In this document: positions 44,061 through 52,286 of the stretch, piece by piece
How positions within the stretch are numbered: position 1 is the stretch's first letter
Layout of the letters: every line of letters starts with the position of its first letter
Origin: an uncultured Eubacteriales bacterium
GTDB taxonomy: Bacteria; Bacillota; Clostridia; TANB77; CAG-508
DNA: 52,286 bases
Direction of reading: 5' to 3'
Assembly: GCA_949288185.1 (NCBI GenBank)
Contig: CASEIZ010000066.1
Coordinates: 1-52,286 of the forward strand
The notes under the pieces: model-generated
The model's database searches: none
Told to the model about the DNA's origin: nothing
The model's input: only the letters and a program-made list of their open reading frames with translations
Translations under genes and position numbers: made by a program

Positions 44061-44993
44061 ATGAAAAGAGAAGAAAAGGCTTCAATTTCTATAATGAAGA
44101 TTATCTGTGTAAGCATCATCTTAATATTGATATCAGGAATTAGTGTTATGGCAGTAAACACAGACTTAAAAGACATAACAATTGTGTTACAAAATGGATA
44201 TGAAATGACAACCGTAACATCTAAAAATAAAGTGTCAGACATATTAAGTGAAAATAATATCGTTTTAAATGAAGAGCAAAAAACAATACCAGATTTGGAT
44301 AGTGAAATTGCATCAGGGGATACAATCAAAATAACAGATAAATCCTATAATGAAGTGCAAATTGCCAAAATTTCAGAAGAAGGAATTGAAACTTCATTAG
44401 ATCAATTATTAGAAAATTATGCACCAATCACAGAGAAAATAGTTGTAGAACAAGTCATTATACCTTATGAAACAATCACAAAAAATACAACAGGAACATC
44501 TACAGAGACAACAAATAAAGTTGTACAAGAAGGAAAAGATGGATTAAAAGAAGTAACATATAAAGTAAAATATCAAAATGATGTAGAAATTGAAAAGTCA
44601 GTTATATCAGAAGTTGTTGTACAAGAACCAGTAAATAAAATTGTTCAAGTACAAAAAAAGGTAACTTCAAGAAGTTCGACATTACCAAGAGTATCAAACA
44701 CTTCAACAACAGGTGGAACTGTATATAAAATAACAGCATATTGCCCATGCGCAAAATGTTGTGGTAAAACAAATGGAAGAACAGCATCTGGAACAAGAGC
44801 AACAGCTGGAAGAACAGTTGCAGCATCTAGTAAATTTTCATTTGGAACAAAATTAAATATTGGTGGACACGTATATACAGTTGAAGACAGAGGCGGAGCA
44901 ATTAATGGAAACAAAATCGATATATTTGTTAATTCACATGCAGAAGCTCTTGCATGGGGTGTAAGATACTTAAATGTAAATGTTGTAAACTAG
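44061..44993 (+). CDS. Cell-wall protein with DUF348, G5 and 3D domains (YabE/Rpf-like)
   Basis: 310 residues from ATG 44061; a TTG at 44052 is too close to AAAGGAGG, while the ATG is somewhat far (12 bases), so the start is uncertain by three codons. A membrane helix (about 10-32) is followed by a DUF348 unit (ITIVLQNGYEMTT) and a G5 domain (ITEKIVVEQVIIPYETI). The C-terminal 3D domain begins YKITAYCPCAKCCGKTNG and includes VEDRGGAINGNKIDIF. 3D domains are lytic transglycosylase-like catalytic folds acting on peptidoglycan. The first of the three namesake Asp residues appears replaced (ASSKFSFGT instead of a DP-type segment). It is monocistronic. Confidence 0.88.
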   Translation: MKREEKASISIMKIICVSIILILISGISVMAVNTDLKDITIVLQNGYEMTTVTSKNKVSDILSENNIVLNEEQKTIPDLDSEIASGDTIKITDKSYNEVQIAKISEEGIETSLDQLLENYAPITEKIVVEQVIIPYETITKNTTGTSTETTNKVVQEGKDGLKEVTYKVKYQNDVEIEKSVISEVVVQEPVNKIVQVQKKVTSRSSTLPRVSNTSTTGGTVYKITAYCPCAKCCGKTNGRTASGTRATAGRTVAASSKFSFGTKLNIGGHVYTVEDRGGAINGNKIDIFVNSHAEALAWGVRYLNVNVVN

Positions 44994-45008
44994 AGAAATA
45001 TATAGTAT

Positions 45009-45046
45009 AATATACTAGAGATTGTAAGACTCTAGTATATTTTTTA
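45009..45046 (+). terminator. Terminator of the G5/3D gene
   Basis: Perfect 12-base arms AATATACTAGAG (45009-45020) and CTCTAGTATATT (45030-45041), loop of nine, then TTTTT. Confidence 0.85.
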
Positions 45047-45133
45047 TTGATATCTGTAATAAAATAAAAGAATAGAGAAAATTTTTTATAAAGAGATTAT
45101 TTAGGGAAGACCTAAAAAAGGAGAAAATGAAAT

Positions 45134-45886
45134 ATGAAACTAATATCTTGGAATGTAAATGGAATACGTGCATGTGTAAATAAAGGGTTTGATGAATTCT
45201 TTAAAGAGATAGATGCAGATATATTTTGTATACAAGAAACCAAATGTCAACCAGGACAAATTGAATTGAATTATGGAGGATATAAAGCATATTGGAATAG
45301 TGCAGAAAGAAAGGGATATTCTGGAACGGCTATTTTTACAAAAAAAGAGCCAATAAATGTTACATATGGCATTGGAATTGAAGAACATGATAAAGAGGGA
45401 AGGGTTATTACCTTAGAATTTGAAAACTTTTATATGGTAAATATTTATACACCAAATTCTAAAAGAGAATTAGAAAGATTAGCATATAGACAAATATGGG
45501 AAGATGAGATAAGAAAGTATTTGTTAAAATTGAATGAAACAAAGCCAGTGATTATGTGTGGTGACTTAAATGTGGCACATGAAGAAATTGATTTGAAAAA
45601 TCCAAAAACAAATAGAGGAAATGCAGGCTTTACAGATGAGGAAAGAGAAAAAATGACAGAGTTACTAAGTGCAGGATTTGTAGATTCTTTTAGATTTTTG
45701 TATCCTGATAAAACAGACAGCTATAGTTGGTGGTCATATATGGGAAAAGCAAGAGAAAAAAATGTGGGTTGGAGAATTGACTATTTTATTGTATCAGAAG
45801 ATATAAAAGACAAAATAAAAGAAGCCATGATTTTTCCAGAGGTTATGGGAAGTGACCATTGCCCAATTGGTTTGATCATAGAGTGA
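45134..45886 (+). CDS. xth: Exodeoxyribonuclease III (AP endonuclease)
   Basis: 250 residues. The EEP-fold catalytic motifs are present: WNVNGIRA at the N-terminus, CIQETK (metal Glu), IYTPN, CGDLNVAHEEIDL (catalytic Asp and Asn), WRIDYFIV and GSDHCPI (catalytic His). It cuts abasic sites in base-excision repair. AAAAAGGAG precedes the ATG; an overlapping out-of-frame ATG at 45127 is ignored. Flanked by a terminator upstream. Confidence 0.95.
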   Translation: MKLISWNVNGIRACVNKGFDEFFKEIDADIFCIQETKCQPGQIELNYGGYKAYWNSAERKGYSGTAIFTKKEPINVTYGIGIEEHDKEGRVITLEFENFYMVNIYTPNSKRELERLAYRQIWEDEIRKYLLKLNETKPVIMCGDLNVAHEEIDLKNPKTNRGNAGFTDEEREKMTELLSAGFVDSFRFLYPDKTDSYSWWSYMGKAREKNVGWRIDYFIVSEDIKDKIKEAMIFPEVMGSDHCPIGLIIE

Positions 45887-46006
45887 TTTTTAGTTGAATA
45901 GAAAAAATTATTTTTTACTTTTAAGAATATTACTTTTGATTCTAATAGATGAAAATTTTAATAAAAGGGATGGAAATCATAAAATTAGTATTAAGGGAGG
46001 AATTGT

Positions 46007-47158
46007 ATGAATGAAATAAAAAACAATTGGAAAAAATGGCTATACTGGTTTGTTCTGGGAGTAGCATTAATTTGTATTTACAAGATTTTGGATAATTATG
46101 AAAATGTGATGGGAACCTTAAATACTTTTTTTGGTGTGATTAGTCCATTTTTAATTGGTATATTTATAGCATATTTATTGTATATGCCATCAAGAAAATT
46201 CGAAGAATTATATGGAAAGATAAAAATAAAATTTATATCTAAAAAGGCAAGAGTGTTAGGCGTTATAACTGTATATATTATCATCATTGTAGCGATTAGC
46301 ATATTATGTGCAGTTATTTTGCCAATTGTTTTTGAAAGTATAACAGACTTTATTAGTAGCATACCACATTATATTGCAGATGCGATGAATGCCTATAATA
46401 ACTTGCCACAAGACTCTATATTAAAAAGCCAAATTGTTCAAGACGAAATTCATAATTTACAAAATATTGATATAAAACAATATTTGGATGTAGAAGCAAT
46501 ATTAGGATATCTTATAAATGCCATTGGTGCAATCTTTAGCATAGTAGATATTTTTATAGCTATTATTGTATCTGTATATATATTAGTAGATAGAAGAAAA
46601 ATCTTAACATTTTTCAAAAAATTAGCAGGCGCTATATTTAAAGAAAGAACCTATAAAAATCTAGATAAATATTTTAACAACTCAAATGAAATATTCTTTA
46701 AATTTATAGCAAGTCAATTTTTAGATGCCATTGTTGTGGGAATATTAGTATCTATTGCAATGACCATTATGGGGGTTAGATATGCACCATTATTAGGATT
46801 CTTTATTGGTATATTCAATATGATACCATATGTAGGAGCTATTATTGCAACAGTCATTGCGGCATTGATTACCTTAATAACAGGAGGATTATCACAGACT
46901 ATTTGGATGCTAATTGTTGTTATTATTTTACAACAAATAGATGCCAATATTATCAATCCAAGAATTGTTGGAAAATCTTTAAAAATTAGTCCATTATTAG
47001 TATTATTTGCAGTAACATTTGGAGGTGCTTATTTTGGAATATTAGGAATGTTCTTAGCAGTACCAGTTATTGCAGTTATCAAAATATTATTAGATGATTT
47101 TATAAATTATAGAGAAACAAAAAAGAAAAAAGAGAAAGTTGTAAAAGAAGAATTATAA
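46007..47158 (+). CDS. AI-2E family transporter / PerM-type permease
   Basis: 383 residues with about eight membrane helices and a soluble loop (about 118-160). LGFFIGIFNMIPYVGAIIA followed by QQIDANIINPRIVG is the conserved core of the AI-2E transporter (UPF0118) family, whose members include YtvI and the Na/Li-H antiporters. The substrate cannot be told from sequence. AGGGAGG lies six bases before the ATG. It ends in a hairpin shared with the next minus-strand gene. Confidence 0.9.
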   Translation: MNEIKNNWKKWLYWFVLGVALICIYKILDNYENVMGTLNTFFGVISPFLIGIFIAYLLYMPSRKFEELYGKIKIKFISKKARVLGVITVYIIIIVAISILCAVILPIVFESITDFISSIPHYIADAMNAYNNLPQDSILKSQIVQDEIHNLQNIDIKQYLDVEAILGYLINAIGAIFSIVDIFIAIIVSVYILVDRRKILTFFKKLAGAIFKERTYKNLDKYFNNSNEIFFKFIASQFLDAIVVGILVSIAMTIMGVRYAPLLGFFIGIFNMIPYVGAIIATVIAALITLITGGLSQTIWMLIVVIILQQIDANIINPRIVGKSLKISPLLVLFAVTFGGAYFGILGMFLAVPVIAVIKILLDDFINYRETKKKKEKVVKEEL

Positions 47159-47183
47159 AAGACATGGAGTTAAACCATGTCTT
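47159..47183. terminator. Bidirectional terminator between convergent genes
   Basis: Nine-base arms AAGACATGG (47159-47167) and CCATGTCTT (47175-47183) flanked by A and T runs. Confidence 0.75.
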
Positions 47184-47186
47184 CTT

Positions 47187-47687
47187 TTATCCTCTTTGTA
47201 ATAAATATTGTATACCACCATTGGCAATAGCAGTTAAAGTAAGAACAATTAAACCTGCTGCAAACACACCAGCAACAATTGGTGGAATAGCTTTCTTAGG
47301 TGGCAAATCTAAAAAGTTTGCGATTAATGAACCAACCCATGCACCTGTTCCTGGTAGTGGAATGGCAACAAATATAAATAAACCTAAAGCAGCAAAATTT
47401 TGTAATCGTTCACTTTCTTCGATTTTTCTAGTAGCTCTTTCAGAAGCCCAGTCAATTACAATTTTAAAAGGTTTCCATCTACCAAAGAAATCGAATAAAG
47501 GTCTAATATATTTTACAATAAAATAGACAGGTATAATATTTCCTATAAAACTACATAAAAAAGATTCTATGTAATTTAAATGAAATGTAAATACACCTAC
47601 TGGTATTGCACCTCTTAGTTCGATAATTGGTATCATTCCAACAAAAGCGGTTAATAAATATTTTACGATTAATGGTAATCCTGCCAT
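47187..47687 (-). CDS. Small multidrug-export family membrane protein (COG2426)
   Basis: 166 residues with about four or five membrane helices. IPIIELRGAIPVGV near residue 19 and PLPGTGAWVGSLIA near 115 are the two conserved glycine/proline loops of this family (Sm_multidrug_ex). The transport role is assigned by name only. AAGGAGGAAAC precedes the ATG. It is convergent with the AI-2E gene; the ART-like gene upstream may be separately transcribed. Confidence 0.85.
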   Translation of the reverse strand: MAGLPLIVKYLLTAFVGMIPIIELRGAIPVGVFTFHLNYIESFLCSFIGNIIPVYFIVKYIRPLFDFFGRWKPFKIVIDWASERATRKIEESERLQNFAALGLFIFVAIPLPGTGAWVGSLIANFLDLPPKKAIPPIVAGVFAAGLIVLTLTAIANGGIQYLLQRG

Positions 47688-47763
47688 GTTTCCTCCTTCG
47701 TTATTTTAAAATCTTTTTGTATTGTACTATAAAATATAAAAATTGTCTATATATGTAGAAAAA

Positions 47764-47780
47764 GTTAATAAAAAATTAAC
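47764..47780 (-). terminator. Short terminator after the ART-like gene
   Basis: On the minus strand a six-base stem GTTAAT/ATTAAC, loop of five, is followed by TTTTTCT. It is short and AT-rich, so only weak evidence. Confidence 0.4.
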
Positions 47781-47791
47781 AATCATTAAAG

Positions 47792-49057
47792 TTATATAGA
47801 CGGTTCATCTTCATTATGAAAATCAAGTGGTTCTCTCATATTTTCTCGTGATTCAATTTCATATACCATCAAAGGAGTAGGAACACCATTTACTTTTATA
47901 TCACTTTCTGATTTTGGAACAGATCCGATTCTTTTTATCTGGATAAGATCATCAAAAAATAAAACTTCTTTTTGTCTTTTTGCTTGTTCTGTTAAAAACA
48001 TTAAAAAAGGAGTTCCTTTTTTGGCGGTAATATAAGATAAATACGTATATTTTTTATTATTTATGTTTGTAAAATGAGAAGCCTGCTCTGCATTCAAAGA
48101 AGTAGATATAAATGTACTTTTTGAAAGGTCTCGAATGTTAACTTCATCACTGGCAATTCCTCTATAGACTGCTATATCCTCAGGAAGTAGAACATGAGAA
48201 TAATGCTGTTTTATAATAGAAGTTACTTTTTTCAAAGATTCCATAAAAGATTCATGACTTGAATAATCTATTAATCTATTGAAATCATATATTAATTCTG
48301 ATTCAGCAGAATGATTATTGGGTGAATTTAAAATTTCCCTGGCGTTGTCATATCTGGCATAAATAATATCTTTGAAATTTGGATCTTTACTACAAGTTTC
48401 CCATAATTCTTGACCATTTTTTTCTTGATAATTTTCAATGGCTAACATATCATTAAGTGCAATAAATAAAGAGCTATTATAAATTGTAAGAGCAGTTAGT
48501 AAATCTTTAGAATCCTCTTTACTTAAGGAATCTAAATATTGTTTGAATTGATTTAGTAATTTTTGATATAAAATATCTTCATTTTTATTGTCGTCATGAA
48601 CAATATTATCATAAGATATTTCATCTTTATGCTGAATAAAATCAGAGCCATATTTTTCCATGAGTATACGAATATTTCGGGTTAATTCATTATAGGCTTT
48701 TTTTAATTGATGAAGATTTAAACCATAATTTAATTTTAAACGATGGCCCTCGGTTGTTATATTAATAGAACCTATTGGATAGCCAAAATCTCTTAAGCGA
48801 CAAGCCATAGAAATAATTTCTCCGGTTCTACCTAATTTTACTTCAGGAAAAATTTTTTCTGATAGCTCATCAGTATCAGCATCTATTATTTTGAAAAGTA
48901 AAGTTCCATCTGCTAACATTTCTATAGAATCATGTTTTGTGAATTGTAAATATAAATTGCTTAAATTAAAAAGTTGTTCATAATCAATGGATTTAGCTTC
49001 TTCTTCATAAAGCAAATCGGAAAATAAATCAGAAAAATCATCACTTGTTTTTTTCAT
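47792..49057 (-). CDS. Cytoplasmic ADP-ribosyltransferase-like protein (R-S-E class)
   Basis: 421 residues, no signal peptide. The C-terminal half carries the ADP-ribosyltransferase exoenzyme motifs in order: VYRG with Arg299, FISTS with S318-T-S320, and QKEVLF with Gln362 and Glu364 (a Q-x-E pair). Ahead of these are the helical ALTIYNSSLFIALNDML typical of the N-lobe, and KKGTPFLMF just before the ExE/QxE turn. The first 130 residues are a separate domain I do not recognise. Such enzymes transfer ADP-ribose from NAD to a protein, nucleic acid or small molecule; QxE forms usually do not modify Arg. AAAGGAAT precedes the ATG. No antitoxin-like or secretion gene adjoins it. Confidence 0.75.
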   Translation of the reverse strand: MKKTSDDFSDLFSDLLYEEEAKSIDYEQLFNLSNLYLQFTKHDSIEMLADGTLLFKIIDADTDELSEKIFPEVKLGRTGEIISMACRLRDFGYPIGSINITTEGHRLKLNYGLNLHQLKKAYNELTRNIRILMEKYGSDFIQHKDEISYDNIVHDDNKNEDILYQKLLNQFKQYLDSLSKEDSKDLLTALTIYNSSLFIALNDMLAIENYQEKNGQELWETCSKDPNFKDIIYARYDNAREILNSPNNHSAESELIYDFNRLIDYSSHESFMESLKKVTSIIKQHYSHVLLPEDIAVYRGIASDEVNIRDLSKSTFISTSLNAEQASHFTNINNKKYTYLSYITAKKGTPFLMFLTEQAKRQKEVLFFDDLIQIKRIGSVPKSESDIKVNGVPTPLMVYEIESRENMREPLDFHNEDEPSI

Positions 49058-49177
49058 ATATATTTATTCCTTTCTTGTAGCGTATAGCAATGCATAGTCT
49101 TGCTAAATAATTTTATACAAAAAAGGAAAAAAAGTAAATAGAATGATAAATTATTTTGGAAAAATTCCCCAAAAGTA

Positions 49178-49207
49178 TTGACTTCCGTAAGCGTTTTGAT
49201 ATATAAT
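49178..49207 (+). promoter_or_regulatory. Promoter of rpoB
   Basis: TTGACT (49178-49183), 18-base spacer, TATAAT (49202-49207). It is separate from any ribosomal-protein gene in this window and gives a leader of about 400 nt. Confidence 0.7.
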
Positions 49208-49616
49208 AATACAGATTTGAAAAAGAGAATTTAATTAGCCTAAAAAAAGAAATAAAAAAAGGTGATTAAAATAAAGAAAAGTAAATTTTAACAAAATTGA
49301 ATATTTTATTAGAGCCAGTTGAAAAATGAAGATTTTTTGACAGCTCTTTTATTGCCGTTTTATAGTACATAGTGGTTAAATCATCATTTTTCAAAATCAA
49401 AATATATATTCAAAAATTTTTATTCAAATGTTAAATCTTAAAAGAAGAGGAATTAAATATAAGTTTCCCTAAGGAAATTTAAGATTGTAAAAGCAGACAA
49501 TTTTAAAACTTAGACAAGAAATTTATCATTTAAGAAGGACTTCTTTTAACCAATAAATCAAATCAACAATATGTTGATACTTATTTCTGCTTAATATTTT
49601 ATATGAGGTGATTTTC
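49208..49616 (+). promoter_or_regulatory. Long structured rpoB leader with a terminator-like hairpin
   Basis: About 400 bases without a gene. A near-complete hairpin (49311-49347, outer arms AGAGC/GCTCT) ends in CTTTTATT, like a terminator. Its left strand TTGAAAAATG (49319-49328) can alternatively pair with CATTTTTCAA (49385-49394), which would break it. Smaller hairpins lie at about 49460-49480 and 49530-49545. AT-rich DNA pairs easily, so this is suggestive only. Confidence 0.45.
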
Positions 49617-52286
49617 TTGAAATTAAAAGAAGTGAAATACGAGAAAGCTTCTCGTAAGGATTTCGCAAAAGTTGGCGATTATATCGAAATGCCAAATCTA
49701 ATCAAAGTACAAAGAGATTCTTATGATTGGTTTGTAGAAGAAGGCTTAGGTGAAGTCTTAAAAGATATTTCTCCAATCGAAGATTATTCTGGAAATCTTG
49801 TACTTGAATTTTTTGATTACTACATGGAGGACAAGACAAAATACACAGTAGAAGAAGCAAAAGAAAGAGATGCAACATATTCTTCAAGATTACATGTAAA
49901 GGTAAGATTAATTAACCGTGAAACAGGGGAAATCAAAGAACAAGAAATCTATTTAGGAGATTTTCCATTAATGACAGATAGTGGTACATTTGTTATCAAT
50001 GGAGCAGAAAGAGTTGTTGTTAGCCAGTTAGTTCGTTCACCAGGATGTTATTATGACGAAGTATTTGACACAAAAACAGGAAAGAAAACATATACTTCAA
50101 CAGTTATGCCACTTCGTGGAGCATGGCTAGAATATGAAACAGATGGAAATGATATTTTCTGGGTTCGTGTAGATAGAACAAGAAAAGTACCAGTAACCAC
50201 TTTATTAAGAGCAATTGGTGTGGCAACAGATGCACAAATGTTAGAGTTATTTGGTGACGAAGAATTAATCAAAGCAACATTGAATAAAGATACGATAAAA
50301 GACCAAGATGAAGCATTAATCGAAATTTATAAAAAATTAAGACCAGGAGAACTTCCAACAGCAGATGCTGCAAAAAACCTATTTAATGGATTATTCTATG
50401 ACAATAGAAGATATGATTTAGCAAAAGTAGGAAGATATAAATTTAATCAAAAATTAGCAATTGCTGGAAGAATTAAAGGAAGAGTGGCTGCAACAGATAT
50501 CGTAGATAATGAAACAGGAGAAGTATTTGTACAAGCAGGAGAAGTGATTACAGAAGAAGCTGCAGAAAACATCCAAAATGCAGGAATCAATGTGGTAGAT
50601 GTTACTGTTGGAGAAAGAACAGTTAGAATTATAGGAAATACTACAGTGAATATCCATAAAGTATTACCAAATGTTGATCTAAGCAAATTACATTTTAAAG
50701 AATTAGTAAATTATGATGTATTAAAAAATATTATAGACAATACAGATGAAAAAGAATTAGTAAAAATCATAGAAGAGAGACAAAATGAATTAGTGCCAAA
50801 ACATATCACAACAGAAGATATGATTGCTTCTATTAACTATTTATTAAACTTATCACATGGATTAGGTGAACCAGATGATATTGACCATTTAGCAAATCGT
50901 AGAATCCGTTGTGTTGGTGAATTATTACAAAATCAATTTAGAATTGGTTTAACAAGATTAGAAAGAGTTGTTCGTGAAAGAATGACGATTCAAGATTTAG
51001 ATGTGGTAACACCACAAACATTAATTAATACAAAACCAATTACATCAGCAATTAGAGAATTCTTTGGAAGTTCACAATTATCACAATTCATGGACCAAAC
51101 AAACCCACTTTCAGAATTAACACATAAAAGAAGAATTTCTGCATTAGGACCTGGAGGATTAACAAGAGATAGAGCAGGATTCGAGGTTCGTGATATTCAC
51201 TATACACATTATGGTAGATTATGTCCAATTGAGTCACCAGAAGGACCAAACATTGGATTAATCTCAGCATTATCATCATTTGCACAAATTAATGAATATG
51301 GATTTATTGAAACACCATATAGAAAAGTAGATCCAGAAACACATAAATTAACAGATATCGTAGAATATATGAGTGCTGATGTAGAAGACAATTATATTAT
51401 TGCACAAGCATCAGAACCAATTAATAAAGATGGAAGTTTTGTGCATCCAAGAATTAGAGTTAGATTTAGAAATGAAGTTATAGAAGTAGACCAAGAAAAA
51501 GTACAATATGTAGATGTTTCACCAAAACAATTGGTTTCTATTGCAGCAGCCATGATTCCATTCTTAGAGCATGATGATGCAAAAAGAGCATTAATGGGTG
51601 CAAACATGCAACGTCAAGCAGTTCCTTTGATGATTACAGAAAGCCCAATTGTTGGAACAGGTATTGAATACAGAGCAGCAAAAGATTCAGGAATCTTAGT
51701 ATTAGCAGAAGATGATGGTGTTATCGAAAAAGTAACAGGTGATGCCATTACAGTTAAATATAATAATGGAAAAACAGTTGTACATAAATTACGTAAATTT
51801 AAAAGAACCAATGGTGGTACATGTATTAACCAAAAACCAATTGTTAAGAGAGGTGAAAAGGTTAAAAAAGGAGATGCCATTGCAGATGGACCATCAACAA
51901 AAAATGGAGAAATGGCATTAGGTAAAAATGTATTAGTTGCTTTCTCAACATGGGAAGGATACAACTATGAGGATGCTATTCTATTAAATGAAAGATTAGT
52001 AAAAGAAGATGTATTTACATCTATTCATATAGAAGAATATGATTGTGAATGTAGAGATACAAAACTAGGGGCAGAAGAAATCACAAGAGACATTCCAAAC
52101 ATTGGTGATGATTCATTAAAAGACTTAGATGAAAACGGAATTATCCGTATTGGTGCAGAAGTAAGACCAGGAGATATCTTAGTTGGAAAAGTAACACCAA
52201 AAGGAGAAACAGAATTAACAGCTGAAGAAAGATTATTAAGAGCTATCTTTGGTGAAAAAGCAAGAGAAGTAAGAGATACATCATTA
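49617..52286 (+). CDS. rpoB: DNA-directed RNA polymerase subunit beta, 5' part (TTG start)
   Basis: The first 890 codons; the gene runs off the window end in frame. It starts at the TTG at 49617, nine bases after GAGGTG, giving [16 protein letters not shown]. The protrusion and lobe domains are followed by the rifampicin pocket [19 protein letters not shown], with wild-type Asp, His and the RRISALG serine, as in other Firmicutes. [12 protein letters not shown] and the later [11 protein letters not shown] are conserved catalytic-core sequences. It lacks the rplJ-rplL genes that usually precede it. Confidence 0.97.
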   Translation, partial: MKLKEVKYEKASRKDFAKVGDYIEMPNLIKVQRDSYDWFVEEGLGEVLKDISPIEDYSGNLVLEFFDYYMEDKTKYTVEEAKERDATYSSRLHVKVRLINRETGEIKEQEIYLGDFPLMTDSGTFVINGAERVVVSQLVRSPGCYYDEVFDTKTGKKTYTSTVMPLRGAWLEYETDGNDIFWVRVDRTRKVPVTTLLRAIGVATDAQMLELFGDEELIKATLNKDTIKDQDEALIEIYKKLRPGELPTADAAKNLFNGLFYDNRRYDLAKVGRYKFNQKLAIAGRIKGRVAATDIVDNETGEVFVQAGEVITEEAAENIQNAGINVVDVTVGERTVRIIGNTTVNIHKVLPNVDLSKLHFKELVNYDVLKNIIDNTDEKELVKIIEERQNELVPKHITTEDMIASINYLLNLSHGLGEPDDIDHLANRRIRCVGELLQNQFRIGLTRLERVVRERMTIQDLDVVTPQTLINTKPITSAIREFFGSSQLSQFMDQTNPLSELTHKRRISALGPGGLTRDRAGFEVRDIHYTHYGRLCPIESPEGPNIGLISALSSFAQINEYGFIETPYRKVDPETHKLTDIVEYMSADVEDNYIIAQASEPINKDGSFVHPRIRVRFRNEVIEVDQEKVQYVDVSPKQLVSIAAAMIPFLEHDDAKRALMGANMQRQAVPLMITESPIVGTGIEYRAAKDSGILVLAEDDGVIEKVTGDAITVKYNNGKTVVHKLRKFKRTNGGTCINQKPIVKRGEKVKKGDAIADGPSTKNGEMALGKNVLVAFSTWEGYNYEDAILLNERLVKEDVFTSIHIEEYDCECRDTKLGAEEITRDIPNIGDDSLKDLDENGIIRIGAEVRPGDILVGKVTPKGETELTAEERLLRAIFGEKAREVRDTSL

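Noticed and set aside
47164..47526. 120-codon plus-strand frame opposite the small multidrug-export gene
   Set aside because: The minus-strand reading has conserved family motifs, membrane helices and a strong ribosome binding site; the plus-strand frame has none.
49058..49616. tRNA or ribosomal protein gene ahead of rpoB
   Set aside because: No cloverleaf, and no open frame with ribosomal-protein features, was found.

Overview
The window is a low-GC (about 30% by eye) chromosomal segment from a Gram-positive, probably endospore-forming member of the Clostridia. Four things support this: strong AGGAGG/AGGTG-type ribosome binding sites with frequent TTG and GTG starts, consensus sigma-A promoters, sporulation genes (two CotF-type coat proteins, SpoIIE) and Firmicutes house-keeping genes (mecA, mreBCD-PBP2-minC, rpoB). 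TGA is used as a normal stop. The exact genus cannot be told from the sequence alone. I see no tRNA, rRNA, CRISPR array, transposase or phage gene.

Layout. 1-4.3 kb: two small membrane proteins (DUF4870-like, DUF2752), an untranslated promoter/hairpin region, the PcrA helicase and two CotF-like coat proteins. 4.4-6.2 kb: a membrane-anchored M23 endopeptidase-like protein convergent with the ClpC adaptor MecA. 6.3-12.8 kb: the cell-shape cluster DUF4321-radC-mreB-mreC-mreD-PBP2-minC, interrupted between mreD and PBP2 by a 134-nt long-armed inverted repeat. 12.9-13.7 kb: two overlapping unrecognised small genes on the minus strand. 14.0-35.1 kb: four giant surface proteins in the order A1-B1-A2-B2. 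35.4-39.4 kb: spoIIE and a WG-repeat protein. 39.4-47.2 kb: an unknown tail-anchored protein, acpS, tatD, htpX/lemA (minus strand), a G5/3D cell-wall protein, exonuclease III and an AI-2E-family permease. 47.2-49.1 kb, minus strand: a small multidrug-export family protein and a cytoplasmic ADP-ribosyltransferase-like protein. From 49.6 kb: rpoB, with its own promoter and a leader of about 400 nt, running off the right edge.

How the genes work together. The shape cluster builds the lateral wall (MreBCD with PBP2) and places the septum (MinC). SpoIIE, CotF and possibly the M23 protein point to endospore formation. The most striking part is the 21-kb surface locus. It is a duplicated two-gene module: an A protein (signal peptide, long series of beta-sandwich repeats, Pro/Asn/Glu linker, SdrB-like domain, C-terminal membrane segment) followed 20-21 nt later by a B protein (N-terminal thioester-type domain, Cna_B/SdrB-type isopeptide domains, C-terminal membrane segment). 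B1 keeps the Cys...Gln pair expected of a thioester adhesin. B2 keeps the Cys but has Lys at the Gln position, and carries three 507-bp tandem repeats. I infer that this is a cell-surface adhesion or appendage system with potential for covalent chemistry. No sortase gene lies in the window.
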